Assembly (NCBI RefSeq): GCF_000378305.1 | Contig: NZ_KB899539.1 | Coordinates: forward strand, 281,854 to 345,853 | From: Thioalkalivibrio sp. ALJ12 | GTDB taxonomy: Bacteria > Pseudomonadota > Gammaproteobacteria > Ectothiorhodospirales > Ectothiorhodospiraceae | Length of the DNA stretch: 64,000 bases | Direction of reading: 5' to 3' | Shown: positions 17,733 to 26,867 of the stretch, in pieces | How the letters are laid out: each line of letters starts with the position of its first letter | Numbering within the stretch: the first letter of the stretch is position 1 | Notes under the pieces: model-generated | Databases searched by the model: none | The model's input: the letters and a program-made list of their open reading frames with translations, nothing else | What the model was told of the DNA's origin: nothing | Made by a program: the position numbers and the translations under genes

Positions 17733-19534
17733 TGCTCGATCCGAATGGCCGCAACCTGTACACGAGCCTGCTCACACCACCGCCCGGGTATTCGCTGGAC
17801 CAGGCGCTGGGCACGACCTTCTCGCTGGATATTCCGACGCTGCTGACCATCCCCGTGCATCTGTCGCTGCTGGGGGCGGAGCGGCGGGATGACGGGATCG
17901 CGGTGTACGAGTCGGTCCGCCGCACGATGGACCGGGTCACGCTCTATCTCCAGCGCGGCGAGATGCGCGCGCCGAAGGACGGCAACCATCTTTTCGGGCT
18001 GCTGGAGCCGTGCATGGTGGAGGTGGAGCCGCCCGGGGACGGGGTGTTTCACCCCAAGGTCTGGCTGCTGCGCTTCCGGCCGGACGAGGGGGTGCGCGAA
18101 CCGCCGCTGCTGCGGGTGGCGATCCTGTCGCGCAACGTGACCGACGATCGCTCCTGGGATCTCTCGCTGCAGCTCGATGGCGAGCTGGGTGAGGAAAGCA
18201 TCGAGGCGAACCGGCCGCTGGCGCGGCTGCTGGAGAGCCTGCCGGGACTGGCCACGCGCGAGGTCGATGCGGACCGGCGGGCGCAGGCTCGGGGGCTGGC
18301 GCGGGATCTGATGGCTTGCAAGTTCGCGTTGCCCCCTGGTGCCGAGAGCCTGGAGTTTGCGGTTCCGGGCCTGCCGGGCATGCGCTGGGAACCGGAGGCG
18401 AGCGATCGCCTGGCGGTGATCTCGCCGTTTCTGAAGGATGCCGCGCTCGGCCGGCTGGCCGGCGCCAGTGGCGGTCCGGTGGCGCTGATTTCGCGTCCGG
18501 AGGAGCTGGAGCAGGTTTCGCCGGATGTCTGCGGCGGCTTCGGTGGCTGTTACGTGCTGCACGAGGCGGCCGAGACCGAGGACAACGAGGGCGAGATCGA
18601 CCACGACACCCACGGGCTGCACGCCAAGGCATGGATCAGCGAACGGGGTACTCGCACGTCGATCACGCTGGGATCGGCCAACGTGACGGATGCGGCGTTG
18701 CTGGCGCAGCACAACCTGGAGGTGATTGCGACCCTGAAAGGCCCTCGGCGCAAACTGGGTGGCATCGACGACCTGCTGGGCGAAAAGGGCCTGGGCGGCG
18801 TGTTGCAGCGCTGGGAACCTGGGGAGCGAGCGGAGCCCGAGGCTGCAGAACTCGTGAGGGCGCGCGAGCGGCTGGAGCGGGCGCGTACCGAGCTTGCGCG
18901 GGGTGGGTTGCGGGTGGTTTGCGAGGCCGGTAATTCGGAGGATATGTGGCGGTGGTGGCTGGTCGGGCAGGTGGAGCTGCCGGAGTCGGTGAATTGCCGC
19001 GTTTGGCCGGTGAGCCGGTCACCCAGTGATGCGGTAGCGCTTGGGGAGGGCGGTGACACAGGGAGAAGCGAGTTGCCATATGGCGGCGTGGCCTACCTGA
19101 CCGGGGTCATTGCCTTTGAGCTTACGGATCCGGCGGCGGACCACGCGCTGCGCTTTGCACTGAACCTGCCGATCGAGGGCTTGCCGGTAGAGGAGCGCGA
19201 GGCGGCCATCCTGCGTGCCGTGGTAGAGAATCGCGACGGGTTCCTGCGGTATCTGATGCTGCTACTGGCAAATGACGATGCCGCCGCTGGCGCCTTTATC
19301 CCGATGGCGGGAAGTGGACACGGGCACTGGCAAAGGGTGGTGCTGGACGAACTGCCGCTTCTGGAAGAGATGACCCGCTGCTACAGCCGCGAACCGGAGC
19401 GCCTGCGGGATATCGCGGAAATGATCGAGCGCCTGCAGGGGCGCCTCGGCACCTCTGACCTGGTGCCGCCGGAGTTCGAGGCGTTGTGGCGGACGTATCA
19501 GGAAGCGATGGAGCACCGCGATGGCCGGGATTGA
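17729..19534 (+). CDS. Phospholipase D-like (two HKD-type motifs) protein of the cassette
   Basis: A 601-residue protein with two HxK signatures: FHPKVWLLRF near residue 107 and HAKAWISERG near 298, the second followed by ITLGSANVTD, the usual Gly-Ser-Asn strand. The pair can form one phospholipase D-type active site. In bacterial defence such domains usually cut nucleic acid (for example DrmC of DISARM) rather than lipid, so a nuclease role is the likeliest. There is no signal peptide or membrane segment. It overlaps DUF6361 by 4 nt and the helicase by 14 nt, which implies fixed stoichiometry of the three proteins. Confidence 0.8.
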   Translation: MMLDPNGRNLYTSLLTPPPGYSLDQALGTTFSLDIPTLLTIPVHLSLLGAERRDDGIAVYESVRRTMDRVTLYLQRGEMRAPKDGNHLFGLLEPCMVEVEPPGDGVFHPKVWLLRFRPDEGVREPPLLRVAILSRNVTDDRSWDLSLQLDGELGEESIEANRPLARLLESLPGLATREVDADRRAQARGLARDLMACKFALPPGAESLEFAVPGLPGMRWEPEASDRLAVISPFLKDAALGRLAGASGGPVALISRPEELEQVSPDVCGGFGGCYVLHEAAETEDNEGEIDHDTHGLHAKAWISERGTRTSITLGSANVTDAALLAQHNLEVIATLKGPRRKLGGIDDLLGEKGLGGVLQRWEPGERAEPEAAELVRARERLERARTELARGGLRVVCEAGNSEDMWRWWLVGQVELPESVNCRVWPVSRSPSDAVALGEGGDTGRSELPYGGVAYLTGVIAFELTDPAADHALRFALNLPIEGLPVEEREAAILRAVVENRDGFLRYLMLLLANDDAAAGAFIPMAGSGHGHWQRVVLDELPLLEEMTRCYSREPERLRDIAEMIERLQGRLGTSDLVPPEFEALWRTYQEAMEHRDGRD

Positions 19535-22500
19535 GGGTTTCGATGCCCAGCCGGTGCTGGACGGGCTCAAGCCCTTTCAGCGCCGCACCGTGGATTACGC
19601 CTTCCAGCGGCTGTTCGACCCGGCCGGCAGCGGGCGCTTTCTGGTGGCCGACGAGGTTGGGCTGGGCAAGACGCTGGTGGCTCGGGGGGTGATCGCGCGC
19701 AGTCTGGAGGCGCTGAGCGGACAGGGCGAGCGCGTCGACATCATCTACGTGTGCTCGAACGCGGCGATTGCGCAGCAGAACATCCGCCGGATGAATGTGC
19801 TCGAGGACAACGAGTTTGCGCTGGCCAGCCGCTTGACCCTGTTGCCCGAGACGGTTCATCAGCTCAACCGGAATCCGGTCAATTTCATCAGCCTGACCCC
19901 GGGGACCACCTTCAACCTTCGCTCCAGCACGGGGATCGCGCGGGAGCGGGTGCTGCTGTTCCATCTGCTCGATGGGCTGGAAGGTCTGAGCTCGGCCGGT
20001 CTGAGCAAGGTGCTCCAGTGCAACGTCGGGGAACGCTGGCCGCAACTACTGAAAGAGGGGCCGGAGGAGATCGAGGCCGACCTGGCAGCCGCGTTTCTGG
20101 AGGATATGCGCCAGCAGACGGAATTGCTCGGAGAGCTGCGGCGACTGTGCGAGGTCTTTGAGGTACCAGAATCCGAGCGGCCGGCGGAGACGAATGCCGA
20201 GCGCAATGCCCTGGTGGGTCGGCTGCGCCGCAGGCTTGCTCGCGTCTGTCTGGATGCGCTGCGCCCATCGCTGGTGATCCTGGACGAGTTCCAGCGGTTT
20301 TCCGACCTGCTGAACGGGGAGACAGAAGAAGCCGAACTGGCCAATGACCTGTTCTCGCTGGAGGGTGCGCGGCTCCTGCTGCTGTCGGCAACTCCGTACC
20401 GGATGCTGAGCATGCACGGAGAGTCGGACGAAGATCATCACCAGAACTTCCTGGATACGGTGGGGTTCCTGTACGGCGACGAGCACGAGGTGGACGGCCT
20501 GCGTTGGGCACTGGAGACCTATCGCCGCGGCTGCCGGCAACTGGCAGAGGGCGATCACGAGGGTATTCAGCAGGCGCGTGAGGGTCTTCAATCGCGGTTG
20601 CTACGGGTGATGTGCAGAACGGAGCGCGTGGGCTTGACGCGCCGGCGCGATGCCATGCTTTCCGGGGACGAGCGCACCGTGGAGCTGGCGCCCCTGGATC
20701 TCGAATACGCCCGGAACATCGATTCCACGGCGCATGCGGCGGGGTTGCCGGATGTCATCGAGTACTGGAAGTCGGTGCCGTACATGCTCAGCTACATGCG
20801 CGGCTATCAGATGCGCCGGGAGCTGGATGCCATTGCGACCAAGCCACCAAAGAAGCTTCGGCGGGCGATCGCGCGGGGGAAGGGGCTCAGTACGATCGAC
20901 GTAAATCGCATTGAGGCCTACGAGCCGCTGGATATCCCGCATGCCCGGATGCGGGGATTCATCGACGAAACCGTGGGTGCTGGTCTGTGGGAGCTTCTGT
21001 GGTTACCGCCTTCGTTGCCCTATACGCAGCTGGCCGGGCCGTGGGCGCGGGCAGGAGAGGTCACCAAACAGCTAGTGTTCTCGGCCTGGAATGCCGTGCC
21101 GGATGCGATTGCCACGCTGTGCTCGTACGAGGCGCAGGCGAGGGCGTTTGGCCAGGTGGGCGGGGATGTCGGGTACAGCAATACCTACGAGCGGGTCCGG
21201 CCACTGCTGCGATTTCAGACGGACGCGGATGGGCGCCTGACGGGAATGCCAGCCCTGGCCCGCATCATGCCGGCGCCTCGCCTTGCTCGCGAGGTGGATC
21301 CTTTGCATCTAGCCATCGCCTTTGGCAATGGTGAACCACCGGCCCTCGGCGTACTCCTTGTGGAGGCCACGCGGCGCTGTCGTGACCTGCTCGACGAACT
21401 GCCACAGGGGGACGAGTACGGGCGGGTCGACGAGCGCTGGTACTGGGCCGCGATCGCGATGCTGGAACGGGATGCGGGCCTGATCGAGTGGATGCAGGCG
21501 GCGAGCGGCTGGCCCGAGGCCATCCCCGAACAGGAAGGGGGCGAGCACTTTCGCGCCCATCGCGACCAGATGATCCAGGCCATGCGGGGGGGACTGGACC
21601 TGGGGCGGCGCCCGTCAGACCTTGCAGAAGTGCTGGCCCGGTTCGCGCTTGGAGGCCCCGGGGTTTGCGCGCTACGTGCACTGCGGCGGGTGGCTACGGA
21701 TGTCGATTGGAACGATCCGGCATTGTTGCTGGGGGCCGCGCGGGTGGCCAACGGCTTTCGTACGCTGTTCAATCTGCCCGAGAGCGTGGTGCTGATCCAG
21801 AACCGGGATGAACAGCCCTACTGGCGGCAGGCACTGGACTATGCGGTGGAGGGCAATCTGCAGGCCGTCCTGGACGAGCAGGTGCATGTGCTGCCGGAGC
21901 AACTGGGGAGGGTAGAGGCACCCGCCGCCGAGCGCATTGATGCGGTGGCGCGCGCTGTGACGGAATCCTTATCCATGCGTTCGGCGCAGCTCAAGGTGGA
22001 CGACGTTCGAGTGAACAAGCGCCGGTTGGAGGTCGCGGATCTCTCCATGCGTTGCAGGTTCGCACTGCGGTTTGGCGATATGCGCGATGACACTGGCGGC
22101 GCTCTCGCTCGTGCCGACTCCGTGCGGGCGGCGTTCAATTCGCCCTTTCGACCTTTTGTGCTGGCCAGCACCTCGGTCGGGCAGGAAGGCCTGGACTTCC
22201 ATACCTGGTGTCACTCGGTGGTGCACTGGAACCTCCCGTCGAATCCGGTGGACATGGAACAGCGCGAGGGGCGCGTTCATCGCTACAAGGGCCACGCGGT
22301 GAGGAGGAACGTCGCCCAGCACATCGGCCTGGCCGCGCTTGCGGACTGGCAGGGGGAAGGAGACCCGTGGGCCCGCCTGTTCGAATGCGCTGAAGCGACG
22401 GAGTTTGGCCAGCAATCCGACCTGGCACCGTGGTGGATCTACGAGGCCGGGGACGCACGCATCATGCGGCGGGTCCTGCTGTTGCCATTGAGCCGAGACG

Positions 22501-22661
22501 TGGGGCGCCTCAAGCGCATGAAACGCCAGCTCGCGCTCTACCGCATGGTATTCGGTCAGCCGCGACAGGAAGACCTGATCGCCTATCTGGATCATGCTCT
22601 GCCGGAGGATGCGCCTGAGGACTGGCAGATTTCTTTGCTCCCGCCTGCTCTGCCAGGTTGA
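19521..22661 (+). CDS. SNF2-like DEAD/DEAH-type helicase of the cassette
   Basis: A 1046-residue superfamily 2 ATPase. Motif I DEVGLGKT is at residues 44-51, motif II is the variant DEFQ at 255-258, and motif III is LLSATPYRM. The second RecA domain carries GQEGLDF (near 887) and the arginine-finger motif QREGRVHRYKG (near 914). The roughly 400 residues between the two RecA lobes form a large insertion of unknown fold. The form resembles the SNF2/RapA-like helicases of DISARM and related systems, but no DUF1998 or methyltransferase gene accompanies it. It is probably the motor that senses or translocates on invading DNA. Confidence 0.82.
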   Translation: MAGIEGFDAQPVLDGLKPFQRRTVDYAFQRLFDPAGSGRFLVADEVGLGKTLVARGVIARSLEALSGQGERVDIIYVCSNAAIAQQNIRRMNVLEDNEFALASRLTLLPETVHQLNRNPVNFISLTPGTTFNLRSSTGIARERVLLFHLLDGLEGLSSAGLSKVLQCNVGERWPQLLKEGPEEIEADLAAAFLEDMRQQTELLGELRRLCEVFEVPESERPAETNAERNALVGRLRRRLARVCLDALRPSLVILDEFQRFSDLLNGETEEAELANDLFSLEGARLLLLSATPYRMLSMHGESDEDHHQNFLDTVGFLYGDEHEVDGLRWALETYRRGCRQLAEGDHEGIQQAREGLQSRLLRVMCRTERVGLTRRRDAMLSGDERTVELAPLDLEYARNIDSTAHAAGLPDVIEYWKSVPYMLSYMRGYQMRRELDAIATKPPKKLRRAIARGKGLSTIDVNRIEAYEPLDIPHARMRGFIDETVGAGLWELLWLPPSLPYTQLAGPWARAGEVTKQLVFSAWNAVPDAIATLCSYEAQARAFGQVGGDVGYSNTYERVRPLLRFQTDADGRLTGMPALARIMPAPRLAREVDPLHLAIAFGNGEPPALGVLLVEATRRCRDLLDELPQGDEYGRVDERWYWAAIAMLERDAGLIEWMQAASGWPEAIPEQEGGEHFRAHRDQMIQAMRGGLDLGRRPSDLAEVLARFALGGPGVCALRALRRVATDVDWNDPALLLGAARVANGFRTLFNLPESVVLIQNRDEQPYWRQALDYAVEGNLQAVLDEQVHVLPEQLGRVEAPAAERIDAVARAVTESLSMRSAQLKVDDVRVNKRRLEVADLSMRCRFALRFGDMRDDTGGALARADSVRAAFNSPFRPFVLASTSVGQEGLDFHTWCHSVVHWNLPSNPVDMEQREGRVHRYKGHAVRRNVAQHIGLAALADWQGEGDPWARLFECAEATEFGQQSDLAPWWIYEAGDARIMRRVLLLPLSRDVGRLKRMKRQLALYRMVFGQPRQEDLIAYLDHALPEDAPEDWQISLLPPALPG

Positions 22662-22787
22662 ACCCGTGCGCATGCGTTTTGGGAAAGCTGATCAATGGAC
22701 ACGCTGACGTTGGCACCTCAGGTTCTCCTAGGCAAAGCGTGTCTTGCTACGGATAGAGCTGCGGCGAGCGCCGCGTTACAAAGGGCT

Positions 22788-22815
22788 TTGACAGGGGGCG
22801 GGGAGCGCGTAGAAT
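22788..22815 (+). promoter_or_regulatory. Sigma-70 promoter of tRNA-Val
   Basis: A consensus -35 TTGACA (22788-22793), a 16-nt spacer and a -10 TAGAAT (22810-22815) predict transcription from about 22822, 12 nt before the mature tRNA. The GC-rich spacer and downstream region are typical of stable RNA promoters. Confidence 0.75.
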
Positions 22816-22833
22816 ACGCGGCTCGAAGACGAC

Positions 22834-22910
22834 AGGCGCGTAGCTCAGTTGGTTAGAGCACCACCTTGACATGGTGGGGGTCGTTGGTTCGAGTCCAATC
22901 GCGCCTACCA
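22834..22910 (+). tRNA. tRNA-Val (anticodon GAC)
   Basis: All four arms fold: acceptor AGGCGCG with CGCGCCT, D arm GCTC-GAGC, anticodon stem CCACC-GGTGG with loop TTGACAT (anticodon GAC), and a T arm with TTCGAGT in the loop. The 3' CCA is encoded. It stands at the border between the defence island and housekeeping genes, with its 3' end facing the housekeeping side. Confidence 0.97.
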
Positions 22911-22920
22911 GTATTTTGAG

Positions 22921-22953
22921 AAAGCGAGCCAGGGTCTCCCGGCTCGCTTTTTT
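22921..22953 (+). terminator. Rho-independent terminator of tRNA-Val
   Basis: AAAGCGAGCC pairs with GGCTCGCTTT around the loop AGGGTCTCCC, ending in a run of six T. Confidence 0.9.
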
Positions 22954-23046
22954 GTTTTGGGGATACGGACCATGGAAAGGTTCGCAGGGTGGGTACATGC
23001 TTGCGGTATGGGTGCTTCGTTGGGGGCGGGTGTCGGACATCTGCGA

Positions 23047-24609
23047 ATGAACGCGCGTACGTTGCTTCAGCCGCTGGTCGCGGCGTTGCTGCTGGCGTTT
23101 CTGGCGGCGTGTACCCCGATGCAGCCGGCGTCGGACCGGGTGGACCGTACCCCGCAGGCGCCAGCGGTACAGGGCGAGCTGGCGACCTGGCTGGATACGC
23201 TGCCGGCGGTCGAGGAAGGGCAGACGGGGTTCCGGCTGCTGGATACCGGGGCGGAGGCCTTTCAGTGGCGGGTGCAGAGTGCGCGCAAGGCGCAGGAACG
23301 CATCCATATCCAGTACTACATCTGGCGCGATGACGTGGCCGGTCGCACGCTGCTCGGGGAGCTGCTGGATGCGGCGGACCGGGGCGTGGCGGTGTCGCTG
23401 TTGCTGGACGACATGGATTTGCGCGGCAGTGATGACCTGCTGGCCGCGGTCAATCAGCATCCCAATATCGAGGTTCGCGTGTTCAACCCGTTTCGTACGC
23501 GCCGGGGTGCGGTGCGTGCGGGGGTGGAGTTTGTTTTTCGTGGCAGCGACCTGAATCGCCGTATGCACAACAAGGCCTGGGTGGTCGACGGGCACCTGGC
23601 GATCATCGGCGGGCGCAACATCGGCGACGAGTACTTCGAGGTCAGCCCGTATTACAACTTCACGGATCTGGATCTGGTGATGGTCGGCCCGCTGGCGACG
23701 GAGGTCGATCATTCGTTCGTGGAGTACTGGAACAGCCGCGCGGCGATCGATCTGCGGCGGATGCGTCGGGTGGAGCAGGACCCGGAGAAGCTCGCGCGCC
23801 ACCGGGAGAAGCTCGACGCCTGGCTGGCCGAGCACCAGGAACATCCGCTGCTGACACTGGAGCCACTGAATGGTGTGCCCCTCGCCGAGCCGATTGATGA
23901 TGCCGGGGCTTACACCTGGACGGACCAGGCCAAGCTGGTCGTGGATGACGTTGGCAAGGCCAAGGGCTACGAGCATATCCGGGACGGGGTCGCCGAGGCG
24001 GTGGCACGGCGACTGGATGCGGTCGAGCACGAGTTGTTGATGATATCGCCGTATTTTGTGCCGCGGCGGGATGGCACGGCGCAGCTGATCGCGATGCGCG
24101 AGCGGGGCGTGCGGGTGAGTGTACTGACAAACTCCCTGGCGGCGAATGATGTGGCCTTTACCCACAGCGGCTACTCGCGCCGCCGTCCCGCATTGCTGGA
24201 GGCCGGGGTGGAGCTGCACGAGTTGCGCCCGACTGCGCTGCCGCCACGCGCAGCCGCGGATCGCGAGATGGGGATTGGCTCCTCGCATGCGAGCCTGCAT
24301 ACCAAGGCGCTGATCATCGATCGCGAGGAGGGATTCGTCGGCTCGTTCAATCTGGACCCACGCTCGCGCTATACCAACACCGAACTGGGCGTGTTCCTGC
24401 GCGAGCCGGAGATCGTGCAGGAGCTGCTGGAGCTGTACGAGCACAGCACCCGGCCGGAGCTGGCGTATCAGGTTCGGCTGGACGACGAGGGCTGGCCGAT
24501 CTGGACGGACGACGAGGGCACGCTTTACCGCACCGATCCGAAGGCGGGTATCTGGCGGCGCTTCTTGTCCGGGATTACGCGACTGGCGCCAGTGGAGCCG
24601 CTCCTGTAA
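23047..24609 (+). CDS. clsC: Phospholipase D / cardiolipin synthase C-like lipoprotein
   Basis: A 520-residue member of the ClsC-type phospholipase D family, which makes cardiolipin from two phospholipids. Two complete HKD motifs are present: HNKAWVVDGHLAIIGGRN near residue 174 and HTKALIIDREEGFVGSFN near 418. With the start at 23047 the N-terminus is a lipoprotein signal ending LLAFLAAC, which would anchor the enzyme facing the periplasm. Longer in-frame starts exist (22957 TTG, 22972 ATG) but would bury the signal. It is monocistronic after the tRNA terminator. Substrate is inferred from family resemblance. Confidence 0.82.
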   Translation: MNARTLLQPLVAALLLAFLAACTPMQPASDRVDRTPQAPAVQGELATWLDTLPAVEEGQTGFRLLDTGAEAFQWRVQSARKAQERIHIQYYIWRDDVAGRTLLGELLDAADRGVAVSLLLDDMDLRGSDDLLAAVNQHPNIEVRVFNPFRTRRGAVRAGVEFVFRGSDLNRRMHNKAWVVDGHLAIIGGRNIGDEYFEVSPYYNFTDLDLVMVGPLATEVDHSFVEYWNSRAAIDLRRMRRVEQDPEKLARHREKLDAWLAEHQEHPLLTLEPLNGVPLAEPIDDAGAYTWTDQAKLVVDDVGKAKGYEHIRDGVAEAVARRLDAVEHELLMISPYFVPRRDGTAQLIAMRERGVRVSVLTNSLAANDVAFTHSGYSRRRPALLEAGVELHELRPTALPPRAAADREMGIGSSHASLHTKALIIDREEGFVGSFNLDPRSRYTNTELGVFLREPEIVQELLELYEHSTRPELAYQVRLDDEGWPIWTDDEGTLYRTDPKAGIWRRFLSGITRLAPVEPLL

Positions 24610-24647
24610 ACAGGGGGCCTGTCTTGCCGTTCACTATAGGAGTTGTC

Positions 24648-25118
24648 ATGTCCAGAAAAGCACTCTCGCTTCTCGCCCTGCCGTTGGCCGCGCTGATCTC
24701 CACCGCAGGTGCCGATGAAGGCGAAATCCAGCGCATCCTGGAGGCCAAGGAGGCGGCCTGGGAGGCCGGTGATGGCGAGGCCTGGGCGCGGGACTATCAG
24801 GAAGACGCGGGGCTCGTGAACCTGTTCGGCACGCGCTTTGATGATCGCGCGACGAATGCCAAGCGGCATACCGAGGTCCTGCAGGGGCCGTTTGCGGGCA
24901 GCTCGTTGAGCGTGGATGTCCAGGATATTTCGATGCTGAGCGAAGACACGGCGTTCGCCGAGGCCGTGCTGCGGGTATCGGACATCGAATCCATGCCGGC
25001 CGGGTTGCCGGATCGCGGCGATGGCGTGCTGTACACCCGCATGAGCTTTCTGCTCGAGCGGGATGATCACCACGGCTGGCAGATCCGGTTCGGGCATAAC
25101 ACGGTCGTGCATCCGTAG
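24648..25118 (+). CDS. Exported NTF2-like (SgcJ/EcaC-type) protein
   Basis: A 156-residue protein. The ATG at 24648 follows TAGGAG and opens a signal peptide (KALSLLALPLAALISTAGA). The mature part begins with an NTF2-like helix (EIQRILEAKEAAWEAGDGEA) followed by a strand-rich cone fold ending WQIRFGHNTVVHP, the pattern of the SgcJ/EcaC oxidoreductase family. Members bind small ligands, but the reaction is unknown for most. No catalytic residues can be assigned. It lies 38 nt after clsC and 23 nt before the RDD gene and may be co-transcribed with either. Confidence 0.7.
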   Translation: MSRKALSLLALPLAALISTAGADEGEIQRILEAKEAAWEAGDGEAWARDYQEDAGLVNLFGTRFDDRATNAKRHTEVLQGPFAGSSLSVDVQDISMLSEDTAFAEAVLRVSDIESMPAGLPDRGDGVLYTRMSFLLERDDHHGWQIRFGHNTVVHP

Positions 25119-25141
25119 GGCTGTAGTGTCAGGGGGGTTAC

Positions 25142-25699
25142 ATGGAATGTAAGGCATGCGGGCGGGACAACCCGCCCGAGGCGCGCTACTGCAATGGCTG
25201 TGGAGCGGATCTGGTCGAGGTGGCTGCAGCGTCGCCGGCGCACGCCGGGCCGCCGGAGGATCGCGCCGCCTTTGGCGGCTTCTGGCGGCGTGTGCTGGCC
25301 ACCCTGGTCGATATGGTGGTCATCGGGGTGCCGCAGATCGTGGCGCAGATGGTGATCAGCCCGGAGACGATGGCGCCCAAGGGGCCGGAACCCGAGTTGA
25401 TGGCGGCCGATATTGCCTGGATGCTGATCAACATCCTGGTGGCCTGGCTGTACTGGGCGGGGATGCACAGCTCCCGCTACCAGGCGACGGTCGGCAAGAT
25501 GGCGGTGGGGCTGCGTGTGGTCGACTATCACGGCGAGCGCATTACCTTCATGCGCGCGACAGGACGCTATCTCGCGGAGATCCTTTCGGGCCTGCTGTTC
25601 GGCATCGGCTACCTGATGGTGGCGTTTACCCGCCGCCGCCAGGGGCTGCACGACCTGATCGCCGAGACGTTCGTCGTGCGCAAGGAGTGGCTGAACTAG
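25142..25699 (+). CDS. Zinc-ribbon RDD family membrane protein
   Basis: A 185-residue protein. Residues 1-25 form a zinc ribbon (CKACGRDNPPEARYCNGCG), followed by an Ala-rich linker and an RDD domain with three hydrophobic segments (around residues 55-75, 95-110 and 140-162). The conserved Arg and Asp pattern is visible as FWRRVLATLVDMVVIG and VGLRVVDYHGERI. RDD proteins are inner-membrane proteins of mostly unknown function, some linked to ion or solute exchange in halophiles. The function here is not assigned. Confidence 0.8.
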   Translation: MECKACGRDNPPEARYCNGCGADLVEVAAASPAHAGPPEDRAAFGGFWRRVLATLVDMVVIGVPQIVAQMVISPETMAPKGPEPELMAADIAWMLINILVAWLYWAGMHSSRYQATVGKMAVGLRVVDYHGERITFMRATGRYLAEILSGLLFGIGYLMVAFTRRRQGLHDLIAETFVVRKEWLN

Positions 25700-25750
25700 G
25701 CCACCGCTGCGGTTGTAACGGCAGCGACGGTTTGTGAACCGCTCCCGGGC

Positions 25751-25819
25751 GTTGGGAGTCCGTATGGAATAACCCCGAGTGGGGAACTAGTCTCCAACGG
25801 AAATCCATACGGGTACCCC
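25751..25819 (+). promoter_or_regulatory. Structured 5' leader of the aldolase gene
   Basis: A perfect 9-bp inverted repeat CCGTATGGA (25760-25768) / TCCATACGG (25804-25812) encloses a CCCC-GAGT-GGGG hairpin (25773-25784). GTTGGGAG (25751-25758) can instead pair with CTCCAAC (25792-25798), crossing the first stem, so the two are a pseudoknot or mutually exclusive. A GGGTACCC palindrome (25811-25818) ends just before the ribosome site AAGGAG. It may be a cis-regulatory RNA or an operator; I do not recognise it as a known riboswitch. Confidence 0.45.
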
Positions 25820-25835
25820 CGCCCAAGGAGCAGAG

Positions 25836-26840
25836 ATGAAAATCGACACACTGATCGAGACGGCCGAGGCCATGGTGGCCCCCGGCAAGGGCATTATTGC
25901 CATCGACGAATCCACCAGCACGATTGCCAAGCGATTCGAAGCGGTGGGCGTGGAGAACACCGAGGAGAATCGCCGAACTTACCGCGAGCTCCTGCTCACC
26001 ACACCGAAGCTGAACGAATACATCTCCGGCGCCATCCTCTACGACGAGACCCTTCGCCAGTCCACGCGCGACGGCAAGCCGTTTGTGGATGTGATGCGCG
26101 AGGCGGGCATCCTGCCCGGCATCAAGGTGGATACGGGCGCCAAGGACCTGGCGGGGTTCCCCGGCGAGAAGGTTACCGAGGGCCTGGACGGGCTGCGCGA
26201 GCGCCTGCAGGAATACGCCCGGATGGGTGCGAAGTTCGCCAAGTGGCGCGCCGTGATCACTATCGGCGAGACCATGCCCACCGATACCTGCATCGAGGCC
26301 AATGCGCATGCGCTGGCCCGGTATGCGGCGCTTTGCCAGGAGCAGGGGCTGGTGCCGATCGTGGAGCCCGAGGTGCTGATGGACGGCGATCACGACATCG
26401 AGACCTGCTATGGCGTCACAGAGGCGACGCAGCGGGCGGTGTTCAGCGCGCTGTACGAGCATCACGTGTTGCTGGAAGGCACGATCCTGAAGGCCAGCAT
26501 GGTGATCCCCGGCAAGGACTGCCCGGAGCAGGTGGGTGTGGACGATGTCGCCCACGCAACGCTTCGCTGCCTTGCCTCCGCGGTGCCCGCAATCCTCCCC
26601 GGTATTGTGTTCCTGTCGGGCGGGCAGAGCGACGCGGATGCAACTGCGCACCTGGATGCAATGAATCGCATTGGGGGCACGCCCTGGCCGCTCTCGTTCT
26701 CCTACGGCCGCGGCATGCAGCAGGCCGCGATGAAGCTGTGGGGCGAGGACATGCAGGCGAATTTCGAGAGCGCGCAGAAGACGGTATACGAGCGTGCCCG
26801 CGACAATGGCCTGGCCGCGGAGGGCAAGTACGCGGCCTAG
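25836..26840 (+). CDS. Class I fructose-bisphosphate aldolase
   Basis: A 334-residue aldolase that interconverts fructose-1,6-bisphosphate with dihydroxyacetone phosphate and glyceraldehyde-3-phosphate in glycolysis, gluconeogenesis and the Calvin cycle. The class I (Schiff-base) type is shown by AIDESTSTIAKRF near the N-terminus, the KWRAVITIGE strand and the Schiff-base lysine in EGTILKASMVIPGK (Lys near 219). Length matches the eukaryote-like class I family. AAGGAG precedes the ATG, and the mRNA leader is strongly structured. It appears monocistronic; two terminators lie downstream at 27030-27106. Confidence 0.92.
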   Translation: MKIDTLIETAEAMVAPGKGIIAIDESTSTIAKRFEAVGVENTEENRRTYRELLLTTPKLNEYISGAILYDETLRQSTRDGKPFVDVMREAGILPGIKVDTGAKDLAGFPGEKVTEGLDGLRERLQEYARMGAKFAKWRAVITIGETMPTDTCIEANAHALARYAALCQEQGLVPIVEPEVLMDGDHDIETCYGVTEATQRAVFSALYEHHVLLEGTILKASMVIPGKDCPEQVGVDDVAHATLRCLASAVPAILPGIVFLSGGQSDADATAHLDAMNRIGGTPWPLSFSYGRGMQQAAMKLWGEDMQANFESAQKTVYERARDNGLAAEGKYAA

Positions 26841-26867
26841 GGCGTGCGGGTCACGATGGGCGGGTGC

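Noticed and set aside
16500-22661. Classical DISARM system
   Set aside because: Helicase and phospholipase D are present, but there is no DUF1998 protein and no associated methyltransferase.
22834-22910. tRNA-Val as integration site of the defence island
   Set aside because: Islands normally attach at the tRNA 3' end, which here faces the housekeeping genes. I found no repeat of the tRNA end at the other side and no integrase in the window.
22747-24444. Long minus-strand ORF containing GAIGLEPTTPTMSRWCSNQL
   Set aside because: That peptide is the well-known spurious translation of the reverse complement of a tRNA gene; the rest is antisense to clsC.
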